The notes beneath the pieces were generated by a model. It searched no databases. It was given only the letters and a program-made list of their open reading frames with translations, and was not told the DNA's origin. A program made the translations under genes and the position numbers. 64,000 nucleotides of DNA from JADFQT01 sp965216025 (GTDB taxonomy: Bacteria; Chloroflexota; Dehalococcoidia; Lucifugimonadales; UBA3495), in NCBI GenBank assembly GCA_965216025.1, contig CBDCEX010000018.1, positions 868,001 to 932,000 on the forward strand. Direction: 5' to 3'. Positions 52,193 through 59,921 of this stretch are shown here, piece after piece. Each line of letters opens with the position of its first letter. Position 1 is the first letter of the stretch.

Positions 52193-53266
52193 TTGGGGAA
52201 AATAAAGGTCGCGATTATAGGAGTGGGCAACTGCGCCTCTTCTCTGGTGCAGGGTATCCACAAATACGTAGAATTGCCGGAGGATGTCGCAGTACCCGGG
52301 GTAATGCATACAAAGATAGGTGACTACCGCATTGAAGACATTGATGTGGTAGCCGCTTTTGACATCGACGAAAACAAGGTGGGAAAGGATGTCTCCGAGG
52401 CCATCTTTACCCAGCCGAACAATACCCTGAAGTTTGCCGATGTTCCCAACATGGGAGTCAAGGTAGAGCGGGGCATGACCCACGATGGTATTGGTAAGTA
52501 CGTGTCCCATCTGGTGAAGAAGTCCCCCCATTCCACGGCCGACATTTCCGGGATTCTTAAGGAGCGGGAAGTGGATGTGGTGATAAACTACCTGCCGGTC
52601 GGCAGCGAGATGGCCACCAAGTGGTACGTGGAGCAGGTACTGGATGCCCGCTGCGCCCTGGTCAATTGCATTCCCGTGTTTATCGCCCGAGAGTCCTACT
52701 GGCAGAACCGTTTCGCGGAGAAGGGTGTGCCCATCATCGGCGATGATATTAAATCCCAGGTAGGGGCCACTATTCTCCACCGGATTCTTACCCGGCTGTT
52801 CGAAGATCGGGGCGCCGAAATTGAGCATACCTACCAGCTGAATTTTGGCGGCAATACCGATTTCCTCAATATGCTGGAGCGGGAGAGGCTGATCTCCAAG
52901 AAGATATCCAAGACCGGCTCCGTCACCTCCCAGATGGACGAAGAAATCGAGCCCGACCACATCCATGTGGGTCCCAGCGACCATGTGCCCTGGCTGCAGG
53001 ACCGGAAGTGGTGCTATATCCGCATGGAAGGAGAGATATTTGGTGGCGCCCCCATCAATCTGGAAGCCAAGCTGGAGGTTTGGGATAGTCCCAACTCGGC
53101 CGGAGTGGTGGTAGACGCCATCAGGTGTGCCAAGCTGGCAATGGATCGGGGCATTGCCGGGGCCGTCCTGGGGCCAAGCGCCTATTTCATGAAATCACCG
53201 CCAACCCAATACACCGACGATGTGGCCCGTAACATGGTGGAAACCTTTGTGAACGGCAAGGGCTGA
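52193..53266 (+). CDS. ino1: Myo-inositol-1-phosphate synthase
   Basis: A 357-residue NAD-dependent enzyme converting glucose-6-phosphate to inositol-1-phosphate. The nucleotide-binding IIGVGNCASSLVQG opens the protein; other family parts are VINYLPVGSEMATKWYVEQ, GDDIKSQVGATILHR, the catalytic-site FGGNTDFLNM and KLEVWDSPNSAGVVVDAIRC. It is the short form found in Actinobacteria and archaea. The start is TTG after AGGAAAAGGAAA. The two genes after it, a GT4 enzyme and a CDP-alcohol phosphotransferase, fit inositol phospholipid synthesis. Confidence 0.93.
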   Translation: MGKIKVAIIGVGNCASSLVQGIHKYVELPEDVAVPGVMHTKIGDYRIEDIDVVAAFDIDENKVGKDVSEAIFTQPNNTLKFADVPNMGVKVERGMTHDGIGKYVSHLVKKSPHSTADISGILKEREVDVVINYLPVGSEMATKWYVEQVLDARCALVNCIPVFIARESYWQNRFAEKGVPIIGDDIKSQVGATILHRILTRLFEDRGAEIEHTYQLNFGGNTDFLNMLERERLISKKISKTGSVTSQMDEEIEPDHIHVGPSDHVPWLQDRKWCYIRMEGEIFGGAPINLEAKLEVWDSPNSAGVVVDAIRCAKLAMDRGIAGAVLGPSAYFMKSPPTQYTDDVARNMVETFVNGKG

Positions 53267-53324
53267 AGACCACCCGCCTTCCAAACTGGGTCCTGCCCCG
53301 GGGGTTGAGCAAGGGTGAGCTAGC

Positions 53325-54485
53325 ATGAAGGTAGCGATGGTTTCCCCCTATGACTTCACCTGGCCCGGTGGGGTAACCGCCCATGTTTCCCAGTTGACTC
53401 GAGAGCTAAACCGGCTCGGCCACCAGGTGCAGGTGCTGGCCCCTCATTCCCCGTCCCGTGAGTGCGCCGATCCCGACACCTTTGTACCCCTGGGTCGCTC
53501 CGTTCCGGTTCCCAGTGGCGGTTCTATTGCCCGGGTCTCTCTTTCCTGGTGGTTGTACCGGAGGATTCGGGACCTGCTGGAGCAGGAGTCCTTTGACATC
53601 ATTCATCTACACGAACCTTTAGCCCCCATCCTGCCTCTCTTTGTGCTGGAACACTCCAACGCTGTAAACATCGGAACTTTCCACGCCTATTACAGCCGCC
53701 AGCATCTTTACCGGCTGGGCCATCCCATCGTCAAGCGCTGGCACCAGCGGCTTCATGGCAGAATCGCGGTTTCTCCCGCCGCGATGAGCTATGTTCAACG
53801 CAGATTTCCCATGGACTACAAGATCATTCCCAACGGCATCGACGTGGATCATTTCGCTCAAGGCGTTGAACCCTGGCCCCAGTTTCAGGACGGCAAAACC
53901 AACCTTCTCTTCGTGGGAAGGCTGGAGAAACGGAAGGGCCTGAAATACCTGCTCCAGGCTTATAGCCGGCTGAAATGGGAGTTGCCCAACATCCGTCTCA
54001 TCGTCGTGGGGCCGGGCAACCTGGATAAAGACTCCCATCGCATTTTGGGCGCCAGCAACCCCCAGGATGTTGTGCTGGCTGGCCGGGTGTCCTATGAAGA
54101 CCTGGCCCGTTACTACGCCAGTGCCGATATTTTTTGCGCTCCCGCCACCGGCGCCGAGAGCTTCGGGATAGTCCTGCTGGAAGCTATGGCTGCGGGAAAG
54201 CCGGTAGTGGCTTCTGATATTGCCGGTTACAATGGGATAATCCGGCACGGACGGCAGGGGCTCCTCTTTCCGAAGAGGGACACCGAAGCCATGGCTTCGG
54301 CACTAAGATTTTTGGTGCTCAACCCAGACCTGGCTCAGCAGTTGGGTAAGACCGGCCGCAGGATGGTGGAGCAGTACCGATGGAGCTCGGTTGCCAACCA
54401 GGTCGAGAGCTACTATTACGACTGTATAGCAGCGGTTAAGCAACAGCAGAACGGGAACGGTTATGCCTGGCAGAGAGCGGTTTAG
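53325..54485 (+). CDS. Glycosyltransferase family 4, PimA-like
   Basis: A 386-residue cytoplasmic, membrane-associated GT-B glycosyltransferase. The N-terminal VSPYDFTWPGGVTAHVSQL matches the PimA group; the middle has IPNGIDVDHF and LLFVGRLEKRKGL, and the donor site is ESFGIVLLEAMAAGKPVVAS. PimA adds mannose to phosphatidylinositol in mycobacteria. The neighbouring inositol genes support that kind of acceptor, though the sugar is not determined. Its end overlaps the next gene by 23 bp. Confidence 0.85.
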   Translation: MKVAMVSPYDFTWPGGVTAHVSQLTRELNRLGHQVQVLAPHSPSRECADPDTFVPLGRSVPVPSGGSIARVSLSWWLYRRIRDLLEQESFDIIHLHEPLAPILPLFVLEHSNAVNIGTFHAYYSRQHLYRLGHPIVKRWHQRLHGRIAVSPAAMSYVQRRFPMDYKIIPNGIDVDHFAQGVEPWPQFQDGKTNLLFVGRLEKRKGLKYLLQAYSRLKWELPNIRLIVVGPGNLDKDSHRILGASNPQDVVLAGRVSYEDLARYYASADIFCAPATGAESFGIVLLEAMAAGKPVVASDIAGYNGIIRHGRQGLLFPKRDTEAMASALRFLVLNPDLAQQLGKTGRRMVEQYRWSSVANQVESYYYDCIAAVKQQQNGNGYAWQRAV

Positions 54486-55086
54486 AGCCGGCCTGCTCCG
54501 CTACGTCGAGGTGCCGGGAGCCAAGCTGCTGCGGGCTCTGGGGTTTACGCCCAATGCTATAACCATCTTGGGCTTTCTGTTTTGCGTCTTGGCCGCGGTC
54601 TTGGTTGCCTACGGCTGGCTGCTGCCAGGAGGGATTGTATTCCTGGTGGGAGGTGGTCTGGACCTTTTCGATGGTGGGTTGGCCCGATTGACCGGAACTG
54701 AAAGTCCCTTCGGCGCGCTGCTCGATTCGGTTTTCGACCGTCTGGGTGAGGCGGCCTTGTTGGTGGGATTGGGGATCTACGGCCTGCGGTCCGGCTTAAG
54801 CGATGACAACCAGCTTTTATTCGTCCTAATAGTCCTGCTGGCGCTGGTTTTCTCCCAGGGTGTCAGCTATTTGAGGGCCCGGGGCGAGGGCTTGGGAGCA
54901 TTTACTCGCTCCGGACTGATGACCAGGCCCGAACGGGTAGTTATTTTGGGCGTAGGGCTGGTGGTGGACGGCTTAGTATCCTACCCAATAATTGTCTGGA
55001 TTCTGCTGCTGATCGCCCTGGTTTCCTGCTTTACCCTGTTTCAGCGCATGTTCACCATCCGCCAAATCCTGGACAAAGGTGGCTAA
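54463..55086 (+). CDS. CDP-alcohol phosphatidyltransferase family protein
   Basis: A 207-residue membrane enzyme with about six helices. The catalytic signature DGxxAR-x8-GxxxD-x3-D is complete (DLFDGGLARLTGTESPFGALLDSVFDR). It joins CDP-diacylglycerol to an alcohol, here most likely inositol or inositol-1-phosphate given ino1 and the PimA-like gene in the same operon; phosphatidylglycerol phosphate synthesis is the alternative. The start overlaps the glycosyltransferase gene. Confidence 0.85.
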   Translation: MPGRERFRAGLLRYVEVPGAKLLRALGFTPNAITILGFLFCVLAAVLVAYGWLLPGGIVFLVGGGLDLFDGGLARLTGTESPFGALLDSVFDRLGEAALLVGLGIYGLRSGLSDDNQLLFVLIVLLALVFSQGVSYLRARGEGLGAFTRSGLMTRPERVVILGVGLVVDGLVSYPIIVWILLLIALVSCFTLFQRMFTIRQILDKGG

Positions 55087-55168
55087 GCCGTTCGTTCCGG
55101 GTTAAAATGCGCTGGGTCGCTCCCCTAACCCGCGATTTTTCCTGCGATCTTCCCCTAGGAGAAAAGTA

Positions 55169-55642
55169 GTGCCCAGAGAATTCAAAGTAGAGATGGACGG
55201 CCGAGGCCTGCGGGTCGCAGTAGTTTCTGCCCGTTTCAACGAGGTGATCACTCGTCAACTAACCACTGGAGCGGTGGAAACCCTGGAGCGGCATGGAGTG
55301 AAAGACGAGGACATTAGTGTGGCCTGGGTGCCCGGCTCCTTTGAGCTGCCGGTGGTAGCCAAGGCTTTCGCCGAATCGGGGCAATACGATGCTGTTATCT
55401 GCCTGGGCGCCGTGATCCGGGGCGAGACCGATCACTACAATATGGTGGCCAACCAGGCGGCCAGCGGCGTCAGCGCTGTTGGCCGGGAGACCGGCGTCCC
55501 AACCATCTTCGGCGTCTTGACCACCGAAAACATGGACCAGGCCCTCAACCGGTCCGGAGGGAAATCGGGCAACCTGGGCAGCACCGCCGCCGTGACTGCC
55601 ATTGAGACCGCACTGTTAATTAGATCGATCAAAGCCAGCTGA
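55169..55642 (+). CDS. ribH: 6,7-dimethyl-8-ribityllumazine synthase
   Basis: A 157-residue enzyme of riboflavin synthesis that forms icosahedral or pentameric shells. Motifs are VVSARFNEVITRQL, AWVPGSFELPVVAKAF, CLGAVIRGETDHYNMVANQAA with the catalytic His, and FGVLTTENMDQALNRSGG. The start is GTG after TAGGAGAAAA. Other rib genes are not in the window; the LLM-type flavin/F420 enzyme follows 51 bp downstream. Confidence 0.95.
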   Translation: MPREFKVEMDGRGLRVAVVSARFNEVITRQLTTGAVETLERHGVKDEDISVAWVPGSFELPVVAKAFAESGQYDAVICLGAVIRGETDHYNMVANQAASGVSAVGRETGVPTIFGVLTTENMDQALNRSGGKSGNLGSTAAVTAIETALLIRSIKAS

Positions 55643-55693
55643 GGAGTCGGGCAAGGCCATCTGAGACACGCGCGGGAATAAAGGAAGCTGAAA

Positions 55694-56596
55694 ATGAAAA
55701 TTGGCGTGACCATACCCAATAACTGGGGCATTGAAGATGTTCAGCAAGTGCTTGCCTTTGGCCCCTTGGCGGAGCAGTTGGGATTCGACTCCGTCTGGGT
55801 CATGGATCATCTTTTCAACAACGGTTACATCGGCGAGCGGCTGAACGATAAACCCTACTACCATCCCCTGGCTACCCTCTCCCATCTCTCCGCGACCACC
55901 CAACGGGTGCTTTTGGGCACTTCGGTCTTGGTGCTGCCCTACCATAATCCGGTGGAGCTAGCCAAATATGCCGCCAGCCTGGATCAGATGTCGGGGGGGA
56001 GGGTAACCCTGGGCGTGGGCGTGGGAGCTATGACCGAAGAATTTCAAGCCTTGGGCATTTCCATGCGGCAACGGGGTTCGCTGACCAACGAGTGCATCGC
56101 TATCATGAAAGAGCTGTGGACTAATACCGATGCCAGTTACCACAGTCGTCGGTGGAACTTTGATGAGATCAAATTCTCACCCAAGCCTTTACAAAAGCCC
56201 CACATACCTTTGTGGATCGGCGGCTCCAGTCCCGGCGCCCTGAAAAGGGCGGCTACTCTTGGCGATGGCTGGCACCCATCCGGCGTATCGCCGGAGGAAT
56301 TCAGCATGGGACGCCGGGAAATCCATGACTTGGCCCGAGCGGGCGGGCGGGACCCGGAATCCTTGAGCATGTCGGTGCGGGTGGAGACAGAGGTGAGCCC
56401 AGGCCCCTCCAGCGACCGGGCGGCCAGTCGCGTCCGGCTTTCTGGAGGCGATGCTGGGGAGATGATCGCCGGTATCGAGGCCTATCAGATCGCCGGCGTC
56501 GAGCATATAGTGCTTGCGCTCAATTCCGGCGATGTCGACAAGCTGAAGGCGACTATGGAGAGCATCGCCCGTTCCGTACTCCCGCATTTCAGCTAG
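55694..56596 (+). CDS. LLM-class flavin/F420-dependent oxidoreductase
   Basis: A 300-residue TIM-barrel enzyme of the luciferase-like monooxygenase group. Family parts are LAEQLGFDSVWVMDHLF, TTQRVLLGTSVLVLPYHNP, MSGGRVTLGVGVGAM, HIPLWIGGSSPGALKRAATLGDGWHP. The subgroup is usually F420-dependent, but FMN use cannot be excluded. The substrate is unknown. It follows ribH in the same direction. Confidence 0.85.
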   Translation: MKIGVTIPNNWGIEDVQQVLAFGPLAEQLGFDSVWVMDHLFNNGYIGERLNDKPYYHPLATLSHLSATTQRVLLGTSVLVLPYHNPVELAKYAASLDQMSGGRVTLGVGVGAMTEEFQALGISMRQRGSLTNECIAIMKELWTNTDASYHSRRWNFDEIKFSPKPLQKPHIPLWIGGSSPGALKRAATLGDGWHPSGVSPEEFSMGRREIHDLARAGGRDPESLSMSVRVETEVSPGPSSDRAASRVRLSGGDAGEMIAGIEAYQIAGVEHIVLALNSGDVDKLKATMESIARSVLPHFS

Positions 56597-56600
56597 CAGT

Positions 56601-56790
56601 CGTCTCTCTTTTGCCGTCTTGGTGGTTCCGCCGCTAACACGAAAATGGTCAGCAACCTCTACGATCTTATGGTGGTCCATCTACATTTTTGGTACTATAG
56701 GACGGGCGGTCGGCCGAGGAAAGGTTGGCCGGAGTGGGTCGGCCGGTTTGGATTGGACGATAGAGAGGGAGAGGAGTGATATTCCTTGTA
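56601..56790 (+). pseudogene. Decayed copy of the globin-like gene
   Basis: The DNA aligns with the intact gene at 58294-58677: GTGGTTCCGCCGCTA versus GTGGCTCCGCCGCTA, then ATGGTC, ACCTCTA and TATGGTGGTCCAT in step, and later TTTGGATTGGACGATAGAGA, which is identical. An internal deletion and several frame changes remove coding capacity. The two copies flank the desaturase gene. Confidence 0.75.
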
Positions 56791-56978
56791 TTCCACCTTT
56801 CTTGGCATCACCCCGGTATCATAATCCCGAGCAGAACCCTAGTAAAACTCACGGAACTTCCAGCGCGCTCCACCCCCTTTATGCAAATATGCTTCCCAGG
56901 ATGGAGGGGTTAACTTGGCCTGGGGAAAAGCTGGTGGAATAATGCCGGGTAACAGGATGCCCTTTTCCCTGGTTGATG

Positions 56979-56999
56979 CTTTTGAAACAAAAGTTTTTT
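56979..56999 (+). terminator. Small hairpin with T-tract before the desaturase gene
   Basis: CTTTTG pairs with CAAAAG (loop AAA) and is followed by six T residues, a weak intrinsic terminator form, 22 bp before the desaturase start. Confidence 0.4.
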
Positions 57000-57021
57000 A
57001 GGGAGATCGCAGAGAATCGAT

Positions 57022-58083
57022 TTGATAGTCACTCAAAATTCCCCACTCTCAGAAGAGGCGACAAATCAGTCACAAGAAGCCGCGGATCAGCCCCAAACCA
57101 ACTATTACCCCGAGTTAAGAAGGATCATTAAAGAGAAAGGCCTCCTGGATAAGCAGCCAGCGTATTATACTTACAAAATTCTTTCGACTCTGGCCTTACT
57201 CGGCCTCAGTATCACCCTTCTGGTGGTCCTGGATAATTTCTGGCTGCAATTGGCCAATGCCGCGTTCCTGGCGTTTGTTTTCGGCCAGATCGGGTTTGTT
57301 GGTCATGATGCTGGCCATCGAAGCGTGCTCCGTTCAGTTCGGGGGAATGACCTCATCGGACTTGGCGGTAGTTTCTTGATGGGTCTGAGTTGGTCCTGGT
57401 GGGTAACTCAACACAATCAGCACCACACCACTCCCAATGACCTGGAACAGGACCCTCATACTACTATCCCATTTCTTGCTTTCTCTGAAGAGACAGCCCA
57501 GAGCAAGTCGAGAAAAATGAGGTCTTTACTGCGGTACCAGGCTTTTTATTTCGGGCCGATGCTGCTACTTGAAGGCCTTAACGTTCGCCTGGCCAGCATC
57601 TTGTTTTGGGTGGGCCAAGGTAAAGCCAAACCCCTCATGTATGAGCCTATTTCGATGGGCCTACACTTCCTGTTGTACTTCGGGCTGCTCTTCTACTTTC
57701 TGAACCCTTGGCAGGTGTTAGTCTTCGTTCTAGTCCATCAAGCGTTGTTCGGCCTGTACTACGGCGTGGTCTTCGCCCCCAATCACAAGGGGATGCTGAC
57801 CATTGATAAAGATAATTCCATGGACTTTTTGCATACCCAAGTGCTTACCACCCGCAATGTCAAACCTGGCCTTATCACCGACTTTTGGTACGGGGGCCTG
57901 AATCATCAGATTGAGCACCACCTGTTTCCGATGATGCCTCGGAACAACCTGGGTGAAGCACGAATAATTATCAAGGCTTTCTGCCAGCAGCACGATATTT
58001 CCTATTATGAGACCAGCACATCCAAGTCATACTGGGAGATACTGAGCTATCTGCACCGGGTTGGTGCACCCGTCAGGGGCTGA
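57022..58083 (+). CDS. Membrane fatty acid desaturase
   Basis: A 353-residue di-iron desaturase with the three histidine boxes HDAGH (in GFVGHDAGHRSVLR), HNQHH (in WWVTQHNQHHTTPNDLEQDPH) and HQIEHH (in NHQIEHHLFPMMPRNNL), and four or more membrane helices between them. It inserts double bonds into acyl chains of lipids. The N-terminal 35 residues are Gln/Glu-rich. The start is TTG. The gene is visibly richer in A+T than most neighbours and is flanked by a globin-like gene and its decayed copy, which suggests local rearrangement or transfer. Confidence 0.9.
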   Translation: MIVTQNSPLSEEATNQSQEAADQPQTNYYPELRRIIKEKGLLDKQPAYYTYKILSTLALLGLSITLLVVLDNFWLQLANAAFLAFVFGQIGFVGHDAGHRSVLRSVRGNDLIGLGGSFLMGLSWSWWVTQHNQHHTTPNDLEQDPHTTIPFLAFSEETAQSKSRKMRSLLRYQAFYFGPMLLLEGLNVRLASILFWVGQGKAKPLMYEPISMGLHFLLYFGLLFYFLNPWQVLVFVLVHQALFGLYYGVVFAPNHKGMLTIDKDNSMDFLHTQVLTTRNVKPGLITDFWYGGLNHQIEHHLFPMMPRNNLGEARIIIKAFCQQHDISYYETSTSKSYWEILSYLHRVGAPVRG

Positions 58084-58293
58084 GGCCCGAACAACAACTG
58101 GGGGATGCGACGAGTCCCCGGGCTCTCTGATAGTGGTTTGTGATCCCTCCCTTATCATGGGGGTTGGGAAGGGTCCCGACGCCGCCTCTGCGCGCCCGCT
58201 GGCCAAGGGGGCGAAACCAGCTGCTTTAATCCAGCCTCAGGCAGACTAGTTCCAACTCCTGGGAAATCACCTCTTCTCTGCGAGGAGTAAGAC

Positions 58294-58677
58294 ATGAGCA
58301 CAGCGCAGGAGAAGTGTCTCTTTCATCGTTTAGGTGGCTCCGCCGCTATCTCAGATATGGTCCGCGACCTCTATGACCGCATGGTGGTCCACCCGCATAT
58401 TTGGTACTACTGGAAGGCACGGTCGCCAGAAGATAGGTCGGCCGAGGGACAGCGATTTGTCGAGGTGGTGTTAGCCTCCCTAAATACCGGAACCGGGGGA
58501 GAACCGGCGGTTCCCCAGGGACACGATGAGAAGGTTGCCTATGCTGAAATGGGTATCGCCTTGGTCGAGTGGAGAATATTTGTTGACTTGGCGGCAGAGT
58601 CGGTTGACCGCTTTGGATTGGACGATAGAGACAAGGAAGAGTTATTTTCCCTGCTGACTAAACCGGTACCAAGGTGA
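58294..58677 (+). CDS. Truncated-hemoglobin-like protein
   Basis: A 127-residue protein. The beginning LFHRLGGSAAISDMVRDLYDRMVVHP fits group I truncated hemoglobins (LYxxLGGxxAI..), and PQGHDEKVAYAEMGI gives a candidate proximal His. The distal part reads HIWYYWKARSPED, unlike the usual FxxTD, so haem binding is uncertain. The start is ATG after GCGAGGAG. Before transposon insertion its stop would have been about 30 bp from tsaB. Confidence 0.65.
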   Translation: MSTAQEKCLFHRLGGSAAISDMVRDLYDRMVVHPHIWYYWKARSPEDRSAEGQRFVEVVLASLNTGTGGEPAVPQGHDEKVAYAEMGIALVEWRIFVDLAAESVDRFGLDDRDKEELFSLLTKPVPR

Positions 58678-58689
58678 AAACTACATCTA

Positions 58690-59918
58690 AACCAAAGCTA
58701 AGGTGAAACCTACATAAAGCGAACCCGAAGAGGAGTTGCGATATTCTGTAAAAGAAGTCGAGTGGCGGTGGTGGAAGGGATGAAGGAAATAGTGCAACTC
58801 ATGGAAGAGTGGCAACTCAATGTAGGTGACTTACGGGAAAGGATGTATCGAGCGCCAACACCTCGAGAGCGAGAGCGATGGCACGGGCTATGGTTGTTGG
58901 CCCAAGGGTGGTCGGCTTTCCAGGTGGCTGAGGCTTTGGACAGAGAGCCTCATACCATTGGAAACTGGCTGGCCAACTTTCGCCGAGGCGGGGCCCAAGG
59001 TTTGGTCTTTGAACAGACTCGGGGTTCCCCCCCGTCTTGAACTGGGGTCAACAGAACCAACTGAAGTCTGCGGTGCAAAATCCGCCTGGAGAGGCGGGAG
59101 TTGAATTGTCCAACTGGAATTGGAAAGTAGTGAGGCAATTTCTCAAGCAGAGCTTTGACCTGGGGCTGAGTCGAAGCAGTTGCTTGAACTACCTCCATCG
59201 GTTGGGCTTCGTGCTGAAGCGACCCAAGAAACGCCTCCTGAAAGCCAAGGATGAAGCGCGGAAAGCCTTCGTCCTCCAGTACAGCCAAATCCGAGAGGAG
59301 GCCCAAGAGAGTGGGGCCAAAATCTTCTTCGTAGACGAAGCCCACTTTCGGGCCGATGCCGATCTGAGGGGGAAATGGGTGCTCAAGGGAGAGCCGGCGC
59401 TGGTGGACTCTACCAGTCCTCGGTGGGGAGAGAAGGCCTGCTACTACTCGGGAGTTTGCTTGGAGGCTGGGGAGGTGGAAGCCATGGAAATAGCCGGCAA
59501 CAGCAATGCCGAGACCTCCACCGCCTTTTTACGGCAGCTAAGAGAAAAACATCCTGGACCTCTGGTAGTGATTTGGGACAATGGGCCAGCCCACCGAGGA
59601 GAAGCGATTCTCAGCTATTTGACCACCCCTGACTTGCAGCTGAGGCTGGTGGCCTTACCGGCCTACAGCCCAGACTTCAATGCCGACGAAGCCGTCTGGG
59701 ACTGGGCCAGGGAAGAGGTCACGGCCAACGAATGCCTGGGAACAAAAGCCCAAGTCCAAGAGAAGATGAATGCATTCTTCGGCGGACTAGCTCACCGTAA
59801 GGATGAAGTGAAACATCGCTGCCGAACCCTGTTACAAGCTCGAGCCGATGCATTGATTTTTACACCTTCCCTACCTTTGCCATCGCTGCAAAATGTAGTT
59901 CCCACCTTGGCTTTGGTT
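58690..59918 (+). mobile_element. IS630-family insertion sequence, copy A
   Basis: A 1229-bp element with near-perfect inverted ends (AACCAAAGCTAAGGTG at the left; AACCAAAGCCAAGGTG inverted at the right), flanked by TA duplications at 58688-58689 and 59919-59920. The flanking bases C58687 and G59921 rebuild CTAG, the left target duplication of the IS701-type element. Copy B lies on the other side of that element. Confidence 0.93.
58762..59040 (+). CDS. IS630-family transposase, N-terminal frame (copy A)
   Basis: A 92-residue frame containing the helix-turn-helix (WLLAQGWSAFQVAEALDREPHTIGNWLANFRRGG, about 45-80). It ends after a run of seven C residues at 59027-59033, and the catalytic domain continues in the -1 frame. 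The full transposase is probably made by -1 frameshifting on this run. Confidence 0.85.
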   Translation: MAVVEGMKEIVQLMEEWQLNVGDLRERMYRAPTPRERERWHGLWLLAQGWSAFQVAEALDREPHTIGNWLANFRRGGAQGLVFEQTRGSPPS

Positions 59919-59921
59919 TAG
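59037..59921 (+). CDS. IS630-family transposase, catalytic frame (copy A)
   Basis: A 294-residue frame with the DDE domain: FFVDEAHFRADADLRGKWV (first Asp), VVIWDNGPAHRGEAI (second Asp) and LPAYSPDFNADEAVWDWAREE (Glu). The nominal start is TTG 59037, overlapping the N-terminal frame; production as a frameshift fusion is more likely. The stop TAG is formed by the TA duplication and the G of CTAG. It differs from copy B at three seen positions (Ala/Gly, Asp/Tyr, Ala/Thr). Confidence 0.9.
   Translation: MNWGQQNQLKSAVQNPPGEAGVELSNWNWKVVRQFLKQSFDLGLSRSSCLNYLHRLGFVLKRPKKRLLKAKDEARKAFVLQYSQIREEAQESGAKIFFVDEAHFRADADLRGKWVLKGEPALVDSTSPRWGEKACYYSGVCLEAGEVEAMEIAGNSNAETSTAFLRQLREKHPGPLVVIWDNGPAHRGEAILSYLTTPDLQLRLVALPAYSPDFNADEAVWDWAREEVTANECLGTKAQVQEKMNAFFGGLAHRKDEVKHRCRTLLQARADALIFTPSLPLPSLQNVVPTLALV

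Noticed and set aside
56619..56942. 107-codon frame over the globin-like pseudogene
   Set aside because: The DNA matches the intact globin-like gene in a different reading frame and the translation is not family-like.
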